This document shows positions 7,690 through 16,858 of a stretch of 64,000 nucleotides of DNA, piece after piece. Each line of letters opens with the position of its first letter. Within the stretch, counting starts at the first letter, position 1. The stretch comes from Nitrospira sp. MA-1. Lineage in GTDB: Bacteria > Nitrospirota > Nitrospiria > Nitrospirales > UBA8639. A program made the position numbers and the translations under genes. Under the pieces are notes generated by a model that was given only the letters and a program-made list of their open reading frames with translations, was not told where the DNA came from and did not search any database. The DNA is taken from contig JAQJDB010000007.1 of assembly GCA_032139905.1 (NCBI GenBank), positions 930,001 through 994,000 on the forward strand. Reading direction: 5' to 3'.

Positions 7690-9867
7690 ATGAAAATGTA
7701 CAACCGAATGCTCCTTGCGTGCATAATCATCCTGATGCTCGCATTCATTGCAACACTGAGCTATGGGGCGGAGACGGTCCGGGTCAGTGTCAGCTCTGGA
7801 AATCTACAGGCCAATAATACGAGTTTTCGTCCAGACCTTAATGAGAATGGCAGACTGGTTTCCTACTATTCCTCCGCAACCAATCTGGTGCCCGGTGATA
7901 CCAATGGGGTACGGGATATATTCGTGTACGATCGGCAAACCCAACAAAACACGCGCATAAGTGTGGCGACGGGCGGAAACCAGGCCAATGGCGAGAGCCT
8001 TGACCCCGCCATCAGTGCCAATGGACGTTATGTGGCATTTCGATCGGCCGCCACGAACCTTGTCCCGGGAGATACCAATGGGGCTATTGATGTGTTCGTC
8101 CACGATCGGCAGACGGGCATGACGAGCCGGGTTAGTGTGGCGACGGGCGGGGGCCAGTCCAATAACAATAGTTTCACTCCATCCTTGAGTGCTGACGGCA
8201 GATTCGTGGCGTTCCACTCCTTTGCGACTAACTTGGTGCCGGGGGACACCAATAGAGTCTTGGATGTGTTCGTTCATGATCGGCAAACAGGGGCGACCAC
8301 CCGCGTGAGTGTGGCCACAGGTGCCATCCAGGGGAATAATACCAGTCGAGCGGGATTTCTCAGTGCGAATGGTCGCTTGGTTGCGTTTGAATCCGATGCG
8401 ACGAATCTGGTCCCTGGGGACACCAATGGTGTGCGAGATATGTTTGTTCACGATCGACAAACCGGGGTGACGACGCGTGTGAGTGTCGCCACAGGCGGAG
8501 GACAGGTAGATGGTGCGAGTGTGGATGCCGAATTGAGTGCGGATGGTCGCTATGTGACATTTCAGTCGGATGCGACGAATCTGGTCGCTGGCGATACCAA
8601 TGGAGTGGGGGATGTGTTTGTCCATGACCGTCAAACAACCACGACCACGCGCGTGAGTGTGGCAAGTGGTGGTCTCCAAGGGGGTGGAGAGAGTTCAGAG
8701 GGGACCATCAGCGGGGATGGACGATTTGTCGCATTTCTTTCTTTTGCCACGAATCTCGTTCCTGGCGATACCAATGGCGAAGGTGATGTGTTTGTGCATG
8801 ATCGTCAGACCAACACCACCACCAGGATGAGTGTGACGACTGGTGGGGTGCAAGGCAATGACTTTAGTTGTAATCCTGCCATCAGTCAGGATGGTCGGAT
8901 AGTCGGATTGTTTTCCGATTCAACCAATCTTGTCCCTGGTGACACGAATGGACTCCGGGATATTTTCATTCATAACCGCACGACGGACTTTGATTTGGAT
9001 GGGGATGGCAAGGCGGACATCGTGTGGCGCCATACGATTACCGGGGCGACGGCCATTTGGTTGATGAATGGGACGACCATTGCTTCCCCACGTTTTCCAG
9101 GAGGAGTTTCTGCGGTTTGGGAAATTGTCGGTATCGGCGATGTAAATGCCGATGGCAAGGCTGATGTCATTTGGCGCAATAGCACCAGTGGCACGGTTGC
9201 CGTGTGGTTAATGAATGGGCATATCATCACCTCAGTCGGCTTCCCGGGCACCGTCCCCACTGGTTGGGTGCTTGAGCAAATTGGAGATGTGGATGGGAAT
9301 GGCACGGCAGACCTCATTTGGCAAAACACCAATAGCACGGTGGTCGTCGTGTGGCTGATGAATGGAGCAACCATTGCTTCATCCAAATCCCTCGGCGGTG
9401 TCCCGGGTGTGTGGAAGATTGTCGGATTGGGTGATGTCAATGCCGATCGCAAAACCGATATTATCTGGTGGAATAGTACCAGCGGGGCGGTGGCCATATG
9501 GTTAATGAACGGGCTTACGGTCCAGTCGATCGGAGTCCCAGGTAGTGCGATTTTGGCCTTTGAGGTAGCCGGGGTGGGGGATGTCGATGGTAACGGGACA
9601 GCTGATTTGATCTGGCGCAATACCGGCAGCGGTGCGCTGGCTTTCTGGTTGATGAATGGACTCACCATTGGGAACACGGGTTCCTTGGCGGGTAAGGTCT
9701 TGGAATGGGAGATTGCCCAGGTTAGTGATCGGGATGGTAGCGGGAAAGACGATATTACCTGGTTCAATACCAATTCAGGTGAGGTCGAAATATGGCTGAT
9801 GAATGGAGTTACGGTTGGTTCAACAGGTTCTCCAGGCACCACCTCTCCGAGTTGGGAGATTCAATAG
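7690..9867 (+). CDS. Secreted repeat protein: seven PD40-like and six FG-GAP-like repeats
   Basis: 725 residues. A signal peptide (LLACIIILMLAFIATLSYGA) leads into seven tandem units of 58 residues (ATNLVPGDTNG, DVFVHDRQT), resembling TolB/WD40-type PD40 blades. Six units of about 49 residues follow, each with a DxDGxGxAD calcium loop and IWxxxxSGxVAxWLMNG, as in FG-GAP/VCBS propellers. Two stacked beta-propellers outside the cytoplasm are likely. GGAGG lies seven bases before the ATG at 7690, which is preferred to an ATG 45 bases upstream. Such proteins usually bind surfaces, glycans or ions; no enzyme motif is visible. Confidence 0.85.
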   Translation: MKMYNRMLLACIIILMLAFIATLSYGAETVRVSVSSGNLQANNTSFRPDLNENGRLVSYYSSATNLVPGDTNGVRDIFVYDRQTQQNTRISVATGGNQANGESLDPAISANGRYVAFRSAATNLVPGDTNGAIDVFVHDRQTGMTSRVSVATGGGQSNNNSFTPSLSADGRFVAFHSFATNLVPGDTNRVLDVFVHDRQTGATTRVSVATGAIQGNNTSRAGFLSANGRLVAFESDATNLVPGDTNGVRDMFVHDRQTGVTTRVSVATGGGQVDGASVDAELSADGRYVTFQSDATNLVAGDTNGVGDVFVHDRQTTTTTRVSVASGGLQGGGESSEGTISGDGRFVAFLSFATNLVPGDTNGEGDVFVHDRQTNTTTRMSVTTGGVQGNDFSCNPAISQDGRIVGLFSDSTNLVPGDTNGLRDIFIHNRTTDFDLDGDGKADIVWRHTITGATAIWLMNGTTIASPRFPGGVSAVWEIVGIGDVNADGKADVIWRNSTSGTVAVWLMNGHIITSVGFPGTVPTGWVLEQIGDVDGNGTADLIWQNTNSTVVVVWLMNGATIASSKSLGGVPGVWKIVGLGDVNADRKTDIIWWNSTSGAVAIWLMNGLTVQSIGVPGSAILAFEVAGVGDVDGNGTADLIWRNTGSGALAFWLMNGLTIGNTGSLAGKVLEWEIAQVSDRDGSGKDDITWFNTNSGEVEIWLMNGVTVGSTGSPGTTSPSWEIQ
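7780..8985 (+). repeat. Seven tandem 174-bp coding repeats
   Basis: Units start at RVSV codons (7780, then every 174 bases to 8824); the seventh is 12 bases short. The strongest conservation is over the ATNLVPGDTNG and DRQT codons. The units differ at many silent positions, so the array is not a recent expansion. Confidence 0.9.
8986..9864 (+). repeat. Six tandem ~147-bp coding repeats (FG-GAP-like)
   Basis: Units begin with the calcium-loop codons for D-x-D/N-x-D/N-G-x-x-D and carry a nearly constant WLMNG core. They follow the first array without a linker. Confidence 0.88.
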
Positions 9868-9994
9868 GAATGAACTCAACCAATGCCCCAAGGAGCAAAT
9901 AAAGTTATAGGACTGGCTAAAGACCGGTGAAAGGAGGTTTCTTAACTAACTGGGGCCTGCTGGAGGAATCCCACTTGGAACAATAGAAATACGA

Positions 9995-10141
9995 ATGGTC
10001 GACCATGATGTGGAAGTGCAACGGGGGCCTGGTTTTGCCAAAGACCAGCCCCCTTCCTTTGTCCAACTATGGAAGAGCATCGTATCCAAAGAATCAGGTT
10101 GTCCATGGCAAAATGATGCCAACAATTGTGAAAAAATGTAA
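9995..10141 (+). other. Short open frame, possible small gene or remnant
   Basis: In the 553-base gap after the repeat protein, a frame that is open from about 9952 reads GPAGGIPLGTIEIRMVDHDV and on to NDANNCEKM, ending at 10141. The amino-acid mix looks protein-like, but the first ATG (9995) has no ribosome-binding site; an AGGAGG lies far upstream at about 9934. It may be a 48-residue protein, a gene with an unusual start or the end of a broken gene. I see no homologue. Nothing else in 9868-10420 is supported. Confidence 0.25.
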
Positions 10142-10420
10142 AAAATTAAACTCATATTTTGAGAGGTGGCAACATCACCTTTATCCGGTAGGAACAGCTT
10201 TGCGAAATGATGTTCCATAATCTGTCGGGTTCAATCATGGGGGAAAGGACAGGACCTATCCCATTTTGCGAATCATTGTCTAGATATTTCTTTCATTTTG
10301 GCAGCTTATCCGTCTATGACATTCCGGCGTCCAATCTGTTGAAATGAAAATCAATCCGAATCTTCCTCATAGGATGAGCAAATGTAATCTTGCAGGAATA
10401 AAAGGAGCAAAAGCCTTATT

Positions 10421-10894
10421 GTGCCACATTCCCGAAAAAATGAAATTGCCAAGTTTCTGGCGGACTTGCTGGATCGGCGTTATTCGATTCCGGGGACTTC
10501 AATCCGGATTGGCTTGGATCCCATCATTGGTCTGATTCCTTATGTGGGTGATGCCATCGTGAGTGTCGCCGGGGCATTCATTCTTATCGTGGCTGCTCAA
10601 TCGCAGCTTCCCAAAATCGTCTTGATCCGCATGAGTCTCAATATTGCGATCAACGGCATGATCGGGGCTATTCCCATTCTCGGTGATCTGTTTTCTATCT
10701 GGTTTAAAAGTAATGTCAGAAACCTTGACCTGTTGGAGCGATATTCCGCTAGGGATCGCCGTCTCTCAACTGTGGGGGATTGGGCTTTCGTGGTGAGCCT
10801 TTTGTTAGGAATCGCTTTCGTGGTCGTGGGTACGGTCGTGGGGATTATCTGGCTTCTCAGACATGTCTGGGAATTTTTACAGGGAATACAATAA
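10421..10894 (+). CDS. DUF4112 membrane protein
   Basis: 157 residues. The N-terminal part matches DUF4112: FLADLLDRRYSIPGTSIRIG, then LDPIIGLIPYVGDAIVSVAG and INGMIGAIPILGDLFSIWFK, where paired P-x-x-GD turns alternate with hydrophobic segments. A further membrane segment lies near residues 124-148. The start is GTG at 10421 with AAAGGAG about 13 bases upstream. The function of DUF4112 proteins is unknown. Its stop is five bases from the stop of the convergent porin gene. Confidence 0.88.
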   Translation: MPHSRKNEIAKFLADLLDRRYSIPGTSIRIGLDPIIGLIPYVGDAIVSVAGAFILIVAAQSQLPKIVLIRMSLNIAINGMIGAIPILGDLFSIWFKSNVRNLDLLERYSARDRRLSTVGDWAFVVSLLLGIAFVVVGTVVGIIWLLRHVWEFLQGIQ

Positions 10895-10899
10895 ACATT

Positions 10900-12291
10900 C
10901 TAATTATTGAGATTGACCTCAAGCCGCATTCCCAATACCAGAGCGTTATTCCTGCCGGGAACCGTTCCGGGATTAATGACGTATTGAAAATCCGGTTGAA
11001 TGACGAGGTTTTGATTCACAAAGATGGAATGTGTCAATTCCAACGTGATCTCCGTACTCTCAACCGTTCGTCCTGCCCGCCGTTGAGACTGTTTATATTC
11101 ATGGCTATTCACTGCCGCGGCCAATCCAATCGCGGTTCGATCAATGGTTCGTTCCGGGATTAATCCCTTATAAATGAACCCGCCGCCATAATACTGGGCA
11201 ATGCGGTTCACATTGGGATCAGCCATTCCGGCTCGACCAAAGAGAGTCAGTCCCTGATCGTTGTCGTCCTTTTCATGAAACACATCATATTCCGCTAACC
11301 CATATATGCCGAAGGTGCCATCTTGCGTCACAGGTTTTCCCGAACTATTGACCTTGTTAAGTTGATCCACAGAAGTAGTGTATCCCCAGAATCCGAGAGC
11401 AACTTTTGCTTCATAGACGAGAGGAGCGGATCTTCCAATCCGGCGGAAGGTCAGGCGCCGAGGGAGCTCTTCAACAGTTTTTTCCTTTGTTTGTGTTAAA
11501 TCAGCCGTGCTGTATTTGTAATATGCCAATTCCATGGAACCGAACAGGCCATCATCTTTTCTTAAGCGAACGTGAGTGCCTCGAGCATCATTGGGATCCC
11601 CCGGTACGCCATCGGCAACCACGGCGCGAACCATGAGCGAATCGGTGAGGATGGCTTGCGTCCTGATTCCCAGAGAGGTCGCAGGAAAGGTGGACAGGTT
11701 GTTTCTTCCACCAGCTCCAAGTTCCGCTCCGGTCCCGAAGGAGCTATTCAGGAAAAGTGTCGACGCGGAGACGATGACATCAAATTCGGAGGTGATATCA
11801 TACAGGCCGGCAAGCAGAGAAAAGCGCTCAAAAAGATTATGCTGATACCAGGCTTCAAACAGTTTCCATGTATTTGGTGCCGCAATGTTGCTCACGCCTT
11901 GGATGTCACCGACATTTTTGCTTGGATCGCCCCCATATAAGCCCAAGCCATACAGAAAAACCGTGCCCCTCCAATTAGGCATTAATTTTTTTATATCGAC
12001 GGTGAGCAAAAGATCCAGATCCCCGGCGAGAGCGGTCTTTCGATGAATGCCGCCGGAAACATTGGAGAGGATATCCATGGTATTGGTGGCTTCCAGGAGG
12101 AGCCCCTGATCCTTTAAACTTTTTCGGACAGCCTTTGGTTTTTCGATGATCTTTTCCATTTGCTCAACCGCCCGACTTTCTTCAGAATGGGCTAACAGGG
12201 GAATCAACAGTACCAATAGAAATAGCCCAGAAAGAAGGAGGAGAATTTTTCTAGATCGACTGAATTTCATTCTGTGGAATGATACTCCCAT
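10900..12291 (-). CDS. Carbohydrate-selective porin, OprB-like
   Basis: 463 residues: a signal peptide (ILLLLSGLFLLVLLIPLLAHS), a short charged linker with EQMEKIIEKPKAVRKSLKDQ, then alternating beta strands. The features LEATNTMDILSNVSGGI, WYQHNLFERFSLLAGLYDI and a C-terminal VLGMRLEVNLNN match OprB-family outer-membrane porins, which let sugars and related solutes across. The start could be 12291 or the internal ATG at 12270 (MKFSRSRK); neither has an ideal ribosome-binding site. The substrate cannot be told from sequence. Confidence 0.83.
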   Translation of the reverse strand: MGVSFHRMKFSRSRKILLLLSGLFLLVLLIPLLAHSEESRAVEQMEKIIEKPKAVRKSLKDQGLLLEATNTMDILSNVSGGIHRKTALAGDLDLLLTVDIKKLMPNWRGTVFLYGLGLYGGDPSKNVGDIQGVSNIAAPNTWKLFEAWYQHNLFERFSLLAGLYDITSEFDVIVSASTLFLNSSFGTGAELGAGGRNNLSTFPATSLGIRTQAILTDSLMVRAVVADGVPGDPNDARGTHVRLRKDDGLFGSMELAYYKYSTADLTQTKEKTVEELPRRLTFRRIGRSAPLVYEAKVALGFWGYTTSVDQLNKVNSSGKPVTQDGTFGIYGLAEYDVFHEKDDNDQGLTLFGRAGMADPNVNRIAQYYGGGFIYKGLIPERTIDRTAIGLAAAVNSHEYKQSQRRAGRTVESTEITLELTHSIFVNQNLVIQPDFQYVINPGTVPGRNNALVLGMRLEVNLNN

Positions 12292-12672
12292 CTTCCTGGG
12301 ACAAGGATTGTAGCCGGGGAAGCCGCCTCCTTCTGAGGGTTACAACTTTTGGCTCATACCATGGATTGCTTTCATCCATTTCTTACGGCTAGATAAAGCA
12401 CTTCTTTCCAATGCGCATGTTCGTCAGAGGCGAGTGTGTCCCTGAAAGTCAGATCATGATAGGTATTTCCCGGTGCAAATTCATGCCTTTGGGTGCAATG
12501 AGTTCGTTGACTATTGTTGGGAAGAACAGTTTTGCAAGCAACAAGCCTAGCAAGCACCTTCCTTATGTCAATGAGCGAGACATTGTTCTTTCATTGCGAT
12601 CAATCAGGCTGCATTGCAGAAAAAAGGTGTTAAATCCTGTATGGCCCGATACCGGTTTCCTTTTCCCAAGCG

Positions 12673-12835
12673 CTATCCCTTCCCATTCTTCTGTTTACCC
12701 AGTTTCGTGAGATTAGTGATCCAGGTGTTTGGTGATTAAATCTCGGTTCCGTTGATTCAGGGCAGACGGTCCACCCGTATCAACCTCGCTGGCTCGAAGC
12801 GTATCCATGAAATCCCGCCGATAAGCCTTAAAAAG
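12673..12835 (-). pseudogene. Broken 3' end of a second yaiI-like gene
   Basis: Read on the minus strand this gives [20 protein letters not shown] and then [15 protein letters not shown], which matches the last third of the intact yaiI at 16272-16739 ([20 protein letters not shown], then [16 protein letters not shown]). DNA similarity carries on through a one-base shift to a TAG at 12673, aligned with the intact gene's stop. About 73 of 100 aligned bases agree across 12721-12820, so this is an old or foreign copy. The 5' two thirds are missing. The rest of the gap 12292-13298 shows no supported gene, only a 61-codon minus-strand frame at 12372-12557 that may be chance. Confidence 0.82.
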
Positions 12836-13298
12836 AACGTGGTCCCACCCTATCCCTTTTTATAAATTGGAATCTTCCATACTTGATTTGTTTAAACTAG
12901 ATCTATTCTTTTCAGCGATTCTCCAAAACGAATCGGCATGCTTTTCAAATTCCCGTTTTCCTCAAAACTAAAAAAGTTATCCAAATTGATACACCGTCGT
13001 ATCCGATTAGATACAGCGTCTCGACAGCAGGCTGCATACTAAAGAAGCCTTCACCATAAGGTATTCGCTTTTCTTATGAAATTCCTGCATAAAAAACCCA
13101 ACTCAAATTCAATGCCTTGGCCTTACCTTTGCAGCTTTTTTCAACAAGTTTCCAATCCGTAATAGCTAAAGAAACAATGAAGAATTTTGAATGCGATTGT
13201 GGCGAAATACATAAGTCCAAAGGGCGGGAAGAACACGTGACACATCATGGGATCGAGTGAAACCCAGAGTCTCCCATTTAGGGGCCAAGGAAGGGACT

Positions 13299-14963
13299 AT
13301 GAATAGACGGAAAACTCCGAGGGTAATAAGGTGGTCAACGGATCTATTGCACTTTCCGCAATTGGTACCTCTTTTAATTTTTCTACTTGTCACGATGACA
13401 AGTTGTACGCTGAATGTGGCAGGGGACGCTCGTCTTCCTAATCACGTCGTCATGTTAGACGAAAAAGGAGAGTTAATCGATATAGGTGAACATGACAAGT
13501 GTCAGCCTGAATCAAGAAATTGCAATTTTAACTATTCTGCTCTGAATCACGACGACGGCAAGAAAAGAATTACCCGTAAAATTGAGGAACTCAGATCTTT
13601 TCAATCCAATAAGGAATTTTGTGAAAATGCAGGATATGAACCAGGCATACCCATAGGCTACCCTTCAGCCACGGATGAATATGAAATTTTAATCTTTGTC
13701 CACGGAGGCTTGAACACCCAAAACGGAAGCCTTGAACGAGCAGCAAGCCTCTTCCCTAAGATTTTGTGTGAAGGGGGGTACTATCCTGTTTTCATTAACT
13801 GGAAGTCATCACTTTGGTCGAGTTATGGAGAACACTTAGTCAATGTCAGACAGGGAACCAGGTACGACTTTCTCCATTGGCAAACGTTACTCGCCCCTAC
13901 TGTCTTCGTTATAGATATTGCTCGAAGTCTTGCCAGAGCCCCGGTAGCTTGGGCTGAGTTATTTAGCAATGATTTCCAGGGTAGTATATTTCATAGTGCA
14001 GCCACCGAACATCAAATGTTGAGGGATCTCATTACAGAAGCAAAGGGCGATCAAGGCAACAACATAACAGTTTCCTCCTTGGATCAAATAACAGAATCTT
14101 CAGGGTTGAAGACTTTATGGTCCACTTTTACGTACTTCCTCACCCTACCCACAAAGCTGGCTTCTGTGCCGTTTATCGATGCGTTCGGGACAAGCGCATG
14201 GTCCAACATGCAACGACGAACGCAGATGCTCTTTCATACCCAAGAGGAATCGGAGTTCAACTCAAAGGTAAGACAATATCATCGAGAGAAGATACTTAAT
14301 TCCGGAACTCTTGAAGATCTGACATACCTTGACGCGCAGGGTGGACTGTCCCTCTTTTTGAATGAACTCATTGAAAAACTCAAGGATGAACCGAAAAAAT
14401 ACAGGATTACGCTCGTGGGCCATAGCGCAGGAACGATAGTTCTGAACCAATTAATCAGAGAATTCGGGGAAAGAATCAAAATAGAGGCCCCTAATATCTC
14501 TGTCTCAAAGATTGTCTATTTGGCAGCCGCATCAACCATTCAGGACTATCGAGGAAGCATTTGGCCCTATCTCAGGATGGACGGGCACACTAAGTTTTAT
14601 AATTTGATGCTACATAACAAATCGGAGGCACAAGACAGCACCGTTGTTCCATTTCCTTTATTGAAGGAATTTGAATGGGATCCAGGGCCCCGTGGCTCCT
14701 TACTAGTTTGGGTTGATGCCTTTCTGTCGAATCCTTTGACGGCAGAGGACCGTACGGTTGGAAAATTCACAAATCTTATGAAAACCGTGCAAGAAACACC
14801 ACGTGATATTCGAGGGCAAATCTATCTGAAAGTGTTCAACATTGGTGGTGAATATGATCCCGTGCACCATGCGGGTTTTGGGGATAAATTTAAATTCTGG
14901 GACGACGGTTGTTTGAATCCTACCCATCAAAATGAAGGAAGATGTTGGACTGAAAAGCCATAA
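13299..14963 (+). CDS. Alpha/beta-hydrolase-like probable lipoprotein
   Basis: 554 residues from the ATG at 13299, which has GGAAGG five bases upstream. A hydrophobic signal ends in VTMTSC, a near-consensus lipobox, so it is probably lipid-anchored. ILIFVHGGLN supplies the oxyanion-side HGG of alpha/beta hydrolases and ITLVGHSAGTIVLNQL the nucleophile elbow G-H-S-A-G. The 200-odd residues between are an insert or lid without a known domain. The DNA is visibly more AT-rich than its neighbours. It is followed after 23 bases by a secreted protein gene, probably in one operon. Esterase or lipase activity is inferred. Confidence 0.78.
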   Translation: MNRRKTPRVIRWSTDLLHFPQLVPLLIFLLVTMTSCTLNVAGDARLPNHVVMLDEKGELIDIGEHDKCQPESRNCNFNYSALNHDDGKKRITRKIEELRSFQSNKEFCENAGYEPGIPIGYPSATDEYEILIFVHGGLNTQNGSLERAASLFPKILCEGGYYPVFINWKSSLWSSYGEHLVNVRQGTRYDFLHWQTLLAPTVFVIDIARSLARAPVAWAELFSNDFQGSIFHSAATEHQMLRDLITEAKGDQGNNITVSSLDQITESSGLKTLWSTFTYFLTLPTKLASVPFIDAFGTSAWSNMQRRTQMLFHTQEESEFNSKVRQYHREKILNSGTLEDLTYLDAQGGLSLFLNELIEKLKDEPKKYRITLVGHSAGTIVLNQLIREFGERIKIEAPNISVSKIVYLAAASTIQDYRGSIWPYLRMDGHTKFYNLMLHNKSEAQDSTVVPFPLLKEFEWDPGPRGSLLVWVDAFLSNPLTAEDRTVGKFTNLMKTVQETPRDIRGQIYLKVFNIGGEYDPVHHAGFGDKFKFWDDGCLNPTHQNEGRCWTEKP

Positions 14964-14986
14964 CCACAAAACAGAAAAGGAAAGTT

Positions 14987-16000
14987 ATGAAAAGGGCCTC
15001 TGTTCGTAACTGCATCTGTTTCTGGAGTGTTCTGGTATTTATGGTTTGGTCATCTCCAGGATTTGCAAAGCCTCCCCTTCAGAGCGGGAATATTCAGCTG
15101 GCTCAGGTTATGCCCATTAGTCCCTCTTCACCAATAAGTGATATGCCAGAAATCGGAGGAAAACCGGTCATGTTCAAGTGGACAAAGCTAAAAAGCCCCG
15201 ACTTGAAAAATTATTATTTGTATGTTGAAGACAGTAAGGGTGACCTCAAAATAACCCAAAGGGTTACGCCCGATGAGGCTGAGTGTAAGCCTGAAGATAA
15301 TTCCGTTATATGTCAATATAAATTACAAATTTCAGACGCTTCAGGCACTTGGTGGATTCGAGCAGAAGGGACGGATGGTGCTGGCAAACCTATATTTGGC
15401 CCATATGGAGAATTACTCTTTCTTGGCGCCGAAAGCCAAGACAACGTCGCGAAATGTATAAAGCGAGATCGGGACTCATTGCGAGGAGACTTGCCTAGTA
15501 TTTTTTCATTCGGGCGGGATGCAGAGTGGTCAGTAGGGCAAGCCGTTTCTGCGCAAATGATTAAGTATAATTTCGCGACAAAGAAGGCGGGCTTTAATAC
15601 TGGAATTGGTGTTGGTGCTGCCTTTCGCCTCTTCGACCATGTCTCTTTTGACCCTAGCGATAAGCTTAAACAAAAAATAGGAGAGACAACTTATGCCCAT
15701 CTACATGACGACTCTCAAACTGGCAAAAAATTGGTCCCTGTCTCTTATATAAAGCAGGATTGTCGGGCCGAGAATTTCAGTCTATCCTCACGGCTAGCGG
15801 CTCCCATAATTTCTGTAACTCCCACCATCTATATCACGAAGTCAGATTCCAAAGAAGAATTGGCTGTCGAGCCCGCAATATTGTTTGGATTCTGGAGGGA
15901 TATTTTAAACTTTGGAGTCGGCTTTAACCTTACTGGGAAAGATGGAGAGGTAGGCGACGTCTTTCTATTGTTTAGTATTGGTGCAGGATTCGATTTCTAG
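14987..16000 (+). CDS. Secreted hypothetical protein, possibly outer-membrane
   Basis: 337 residues. A signal peptide (FWSVLVFMVWSSPGFA) is followed by a domain rich in short strands (VMFKWTKLKSPDLKNYYLYV, TWWIRAEGTDGAGKP) that resembles a fibronectin/Ig-like fold. The C-terminal half has amphipathic strands and ends LLFSIGAGFDF; a terminal phenylalanine is typical of outer-membrane beta proteins. AAAGGAAAG precedes the ATG. It lies 23 bases after the hydrolase gene and shares its AT-rich composition. No named family is recognised. Confidence 0.72.
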   Translation: MKRASVRNCICFWSVLVFMVWSSPGFAKPPLQSGNIQLAQVMPISPSSPISDMPEIGGKPVMFKWTKLKSPDLKNYYLYVEDSKGDLKITQRVTPDEAECKPEDNSVICQYKLQISDASGTWWIRAEGTDGAGKPIFGPYGELLFLGAESQDNVAKCIKRDRDSLRGDLPSIFSFGRDAEWSVGQAVSAQMIKYNFATKKAGFNTGIGVGAAFRLFDHVSFDPSDKLKQKIGETTYAHLHDDSQTGKKLVPVSYIKQDCRAENFSLSSRLAAPIISVTPTIYITKSDSKEELAVEPAILFGFWRDILNFGVGFNLTGKDGEVGDVFLLFSIGAGFDF

Positions 16001-16271
16001 GAAAGTTAAATCCAACGTTCTTCCTATGCACATTTTAATGCAGATAGAAAGGCCGACGAAGGATGATTTTGGAGAACCTTGGTAAATTAAAGTCTTAGAA
16101 TTTTCTGTGGTTAGATTATTCTTTGCATTGACTATTTTACAGTCATCTCTGACCGTTATAGGAGCAACAGGCTCCGCCTTCAACGCAAGGATTCCAAATA
16201 ATGGATTTTGCGAAAGTCTTTCCAAAGCCGGAGCCGACATTCAGTTTCCTAATAAGACTATATAGTGGTCC

Positions 16272-16739
16272 CTAGTCCTTCTCTTTCTCCTGTTTAACAA
16301 GGTTCGTTAAATAGTAGTCGAGGTGTTTGGCGAATAATTGCCGGTCCCTCTGGCTTAAGGACGACGGCCCGCCTGTGTCAACTCCACTGGCTCGAAGTGT
16401 ATCCATAAAATCCCTCATCATGAGACGGGCTTGAATCGTGTCGGGTGAATGCATTTCCCCACGCGGATCAAGCGCATGCCCACCTTTGGCAATCACCTCG
16501 GCGGCAAGCGGAATATCGGCGGTGATCACCAGGTCGCCGGCCTCAAGTCGTTTGACGATTTCGGAATCCGCCACATCAAATCCATCGGCGACTTGGATGG
16601 CCGAAATATAGGGAGATGGCGGGGTATACAGGAGGCGATTGGCGACAAGTGTCACCAGCACCGCTGTCCGGTCCGCCGCACGAAATAATATTTCTTTAAT
16701 CACCTTGGGGCAGGCATCGGCATCAACCCAGATTGGCAT
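16272..16739 (-). CDS. yaiI: YaiI/YqxD family (DUF188, UPF0178) protein
   Basis: 155 residues, a normal length for the family. The N-terminus [20 protein letters not shown] has the family's D-A-D-x-CP signature; [20 protein letters not shown] and [20 protein letters not shown] are the other conserved blocks. The aspartates and fold suggest a PIN/NYN-like nuclease, but no activity is established. AAAGG precedes the ATG. A diverged broken copy of its 3' third lies 3.4 kb to the left in the same orientation, across the hydrolase cassette. Confidence 0.93.
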   Translation of the reverse strand: MPIWVDADACPKVIKEILFRAADRTAVLVTLVANRLLYTPPSPYISAIQVADGFDVADSEIVKRLEAGDLVITADIPLAAEVIAKGGHALDPRGEMHSPDTIQARLMMRDFMDTLRASGVDTGGPSSLSQRDRQLFAKHLDYYLTNLVKQEKEKD

Positions 16740-16858
16740 GGTCGACCTTTGTGGTTTAGGAGTGAAAAAGAACCGCTATCTTTGGATGTTTAAAACGTCC
16801 GTCTGGATTGGGAGAAAAGGAAGAGCGATTTTGCCTCACAAGCACCGGAGTCGTCCAT

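Noticed and set aside
7804-9842. Long minus-strand open frames opposite the repeat protein (7804-8679 and 8970-9842)
   Set aside because: They follow the repeat period of the plus-strand gene, lack ribosome-binding sites and have no recognisable domain; they are by-products of the coding repeats.
7780-9864. Regular DNA repeats that could suggest a CRISPR or minisatellite array
   Set aside because: Units of 174 and 147 bases are fully coding, in frame and without spacers.
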